Below are positions 62,282 to 64,000 of a stretch of 64,000 nt of DNA, piece by piece. Under the pieces are notes generated by a model, which had not been told where the DNA came from, searched no databases, and saw only the letters and a list, made by a program, of their open reading frames with translations. The translations under genes and the position numbers were made by a program. This DNA comes from Acidobacterium sp. (lineage in GTDB: Bacteria > Acidobacteriota > Terriglobia > Terriglobales > Acidobacteriaceae): positions 1 through 64,000 of the forward strand of contig PMUI01000113.1 of assembly GCA_003166955.1 (NCBI GenBank), written 5' to 3'. Positions within the stretch are counted from its first letter, which is position 1. Each line of letters begins with the position of its first letter.

Positions 62282-63599
62282 TCACTTCTCCGGTCACGAC
62301 GGTCTGCTTCTCGATCTTTGCCTGATCGAGTTCGATGTTGAAACCGGCTCCGATGGGCAGGGGAAAATGCGCCTTCACCGGCGCCGGCGGATGCTTCTCA
62401 AAGTAGTAGAAGGTCGGCATCTTGGGCGGGGCGAGCAGGTATTCGGCGAAGGGGAAGTTCGCCGGTGACTGGCTGAAGATCGTGTGCAGAGCTGCATGCA
62501 CGCCATGGCCGTGCGGGACGACGGGAATCTCATACACCGACGCGAGGGTGCCGATTTTGACCAGTTCCGAGATGCCGCCGCACCAATCCGGATCGCACTG
62601 TAGGACCGAGATCGCGCTGGCCTCGAGGAATTTCTCCGCCTCCCATCGTCCGTAGAAATGCTCGCCGGTGGCGACGGGGATTTTCGTCGTCTGCAGAAAC
62701 GTGACGAAAGCGTGCAGTTTGTCGGTGGTGACGATCTCTTCGATCCAGCGAGGCCGATATTGCTGCACGCGCTGCGCCCATTCCAACGCATAGCTCAGCG
62801 TCCAGCCGTTGAAGGCGTCGAACATGATCTCGTCATCGTCGCCCAGCGTCTCGCGCAGGATGCGGACCATTTCGATGTTCTTCTTCATCCCCTCCGTGCC
62901 CGACCCCGGCCCGTAAGGGATGAACCACTTCTGCATCGTGTAGCCGTCCTGCTTGTTCGTGAGCGCCTGTTTGCGCATCCCTTCCGGCTGGATCGAATAC
63001 TGCAGATTGCTGGCGTACGCTTCCACCGTCTGCCGCCCCGGACCACCCAGCAGTTGGTACACCGGCACGCCGTAATATTTCCCCCGCAGATCCCACAGGG
63101 CGTTGTCGATGGAGCTGATCGCCATACACTGTGCGCCATTGCGGCCGAAGGGCGCCCAACGATACATTTCGTCCCACAGCGTTTCCTGCGCGAGAGCGTC
63201 GCGCCCCAGCAGGAAGCGCCGGAAGTCGCGTCGCACCACCGCCGGCGCATCGCCGTCGATCGGACCGAAGAGGCCGTCCAGGCCCGCCTTCGTCCGCAGA
63301 CGCACATAACTGCTGCGCACCGGAACATTCTGCATCTGTCCTGGATGCTCGATATACTCCGGAGGCCGGATGTCGTCGTAAACGTACTCGCCCTTGACCT
63401 GATATTGCTGCTCGATGCCGATGTCCACCACGTGGTGGCCTTCGAGCTGGATCAGCTCCACCTCATCGATGATCAGCGGCCCGTTGCTGCGCTGGAAATC
63501 GAAGAGCATCGCGCCGGGTTGGGCGAGGAGCGGGGCGCGGGCGATCAGAGTTGTGACTGCGCCGGCGGCGGTTCCCAGCAGAAACTCACGGCGTTTCAT
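62268..63599 (-). CDS. Tat-exported enolase-superfamily (mandelate racemase/muconate lactonizing) protein
   Basis: A 443-aa protein beginning MKRREFLLGTAAGAVTTLIARAPLLA, a twin-arginine signal. The mature part is an enolase-superfamily TIM barrel: AISSIDNALWDLRGKYYGVPVYQLLGG is typical of sugar-acid dehydratases and racemases. Metal-ligand acids are in IMFDAFNGW, IEEIV and ATGEHFYG, and a catalytic His lies in VVPHGHG. Export of such an enzyme is uncommon; a sugar-acid or lactone substrate is inferred. An NRAMP gene lies upstream. Confidence 0.85.
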   Translation of the reverse strand: MKRREFLLGTAAGAVTTLIARAPLLAQPGAMLFDFQRSNGPLIIDEVELIQLEGHHVVDIGIEQQYQVKGEYVYDDIRPPEYIEHPGQMQNVPVRSSYVRLRTKAGLDGLFGPIDGDAPAVVRRDFRRFLLGRDALAQETLWDEMYRWAPFGRNGAQCMAISSIDNALWDLRGKYYGVPVYQLLGGPGRQTVEAYASNLQYSIQPEGMRKQALTNKQDGYTMQKWFIPYGPGSGTEGMKKNIEMVRILRETLGDDDEIMFDAFNGWTLSYALEWAQRVQQYRPRWIEEIVTTDKLHAFVTFLQTTKIPVATGEHFYGRWEAEKFLEASAISVLQCDPDWCGGISELVKIGTLASVYEIPVVPHGHGVHAALHTIFSQSPANFPFAEYLLAPPKMPTFYYFEKHPPAPVKAHFPLPIGAGFNIELDQAKIEKQTVVTGEVTAAG

Positions 63600-63648
63600 G
63601 AATCGCTCTCCTGGGTGGCCATCTTACTCCGCGAATGACTGGGGGAGA

Positions 63649-64000
63649 CTAGTGGTGGGCCGGCCAGATTTGCTGGACCATGAGAATGATGGACAGGATG
63701 CTGACGACGACCGCTGTCGTCCAGGCGGCTCCGTTGAACCAGTGCGAATTGACCTGGTCGCCCATCAGGTCTTTTCGGTTGATGAGGATCAGCATGAGGA
63801 CGATGACCACGGGCAGCAGGATTCCGTTGAGGGCCTGCGATTCGATGGACCACTGGATCAGGCGGGCGTTGGGAATCAGCAAGACGGCCGATGACCCGCC
63901 CACGATGAGCAGCGTGTACAGCCAGTAGAAGGCCGGCGCTTCGTGGAAGCGCTTGTCGACACCGGATTCAAGGCCAAGGCCCTCGCACACCACGTAGGCG
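63649..64000 (-). CDS. NRAMP-family divalent metal transporter, C-terminal part
   Basis: The minus-strand frame is open to the right edge and ends with TAG at 63649, giving the last ~116 residues. YVVCEGLGLESGVDKRFHEAPAFYWLYTLLI and ESQALNGILLPVVIVLMLILINRKDLMG are characteristic of Nramp/MntH-type proton-coupled Mn/Fe transporters, with the last helices present. The N-terminal metal-binding DPGN-type motif lies outside the window. About 50 bases separate it from the Tat-signal gene, which may be co-transcribed. Confidence 0.85.
   Translation of the reverse strand, partial: AYVVCEGLGLESGVDKRFHEAPAFYWLYTLLIVGGSSAVLLIPNARLIQWSIESQALNGILLPVVIVLMLILINRKDLMGDQVNSHWFNGAAWTTAVVVSILSIILMVQQIWPAHH

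Overview
The window looks like chromosomal DNA of a Gram-negative, GC-rich soil-type bacterium, most likely an acidobacterium of the Terriglobia. Supporting signs are an Oar-type TonB-dependent receptor with an N-terminal carboxypeptidase-regulatory domain, an ASPIC/UnbV FG-GAP protein, LpxC (so lipid A is made), many Tat and Sec exported enzymes, and frequent GTG/TTG starts. The genus cannot be told from sequence reading alone. I see no rRNA, tRNA, CRISPR array, prophage or complete insertion sequence.

Layout. 1-9.8 kb: the 5' end of an exported protein leaving the left edge, a GH44 glucanase lipoprotein, a hydroxylaminobenzene mutase/styrene-oxide-isomerase-like membrane protein, a K+-channel-like protein, a large Oar-type TonB receptor preceded by two palindromes and followed by a strong terminator, and a TPR protein. 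9.9-20.6 kb: a methyltransferase, then a co-directional run with ATGA/GTGA overlaps: DAHP synthase, a beta-propeller heme protein resembling the middle domain of hydrazine synthase alpha, an UnbV/FG-GAP protein, a YVTN propeller with two CxxCH heme sites, a two-component-regulator-type propeller, a RidA-family enzyme and a two-domain type-1 periplasmic binding protein. This is the least explained and most interesting part of the window. 20.9-26.3 kb: LpxC, an M20 peptidase, Maf, a yeast-type cytosine deaminase, an AhpD-like protein and two small proteins.

26.6-32.1 kb: a complete hoxEFUYHW operon for an NAD-linked bidirectional [NiFe] hydrogenase with its endopeptidase; the hyp cofactor-assembly genes are not here. 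32.2-39 kb: a quinone-reductase-like MDR enzyme, a Pho84-type phosphate permease, Mn superoxide dismutase, a Tat-exported glucoamylase-fold protein and a VapBC-type toxin-antitoxin pair. 39-49.3 kb: a carbon-catabolic block with GH15 glucoamylase, transketolase, RpiB, a HAD hydrolase, Gnd, Zwf, Pgl and Glk, i.e. glucan to glucose to glucose-6-phosphate and then the oxidative pentose phosphate pathway.

49.4-64 kb: CopC/CopD, adjacent XerD and XerC recombinases, Ku without a neighbouring LigD, YggU/YggS, a PAS-GGDEF-EAL protein ending in a CZB zinc-binding domain, a HAD phosphatase, a BtuF-like protein without signal peptide, a NUDIX hydrolase, a small membrane protein behind a perfect palindrome, a Tat-signal enolase-superfamily enzyme, and the C-terminal part of an NRAMP metal transporter cut by the right edge. 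Several intergenic gaps carry a degenerate short repeat built around GGTTAGCKAA/GGWCAGCKAA.
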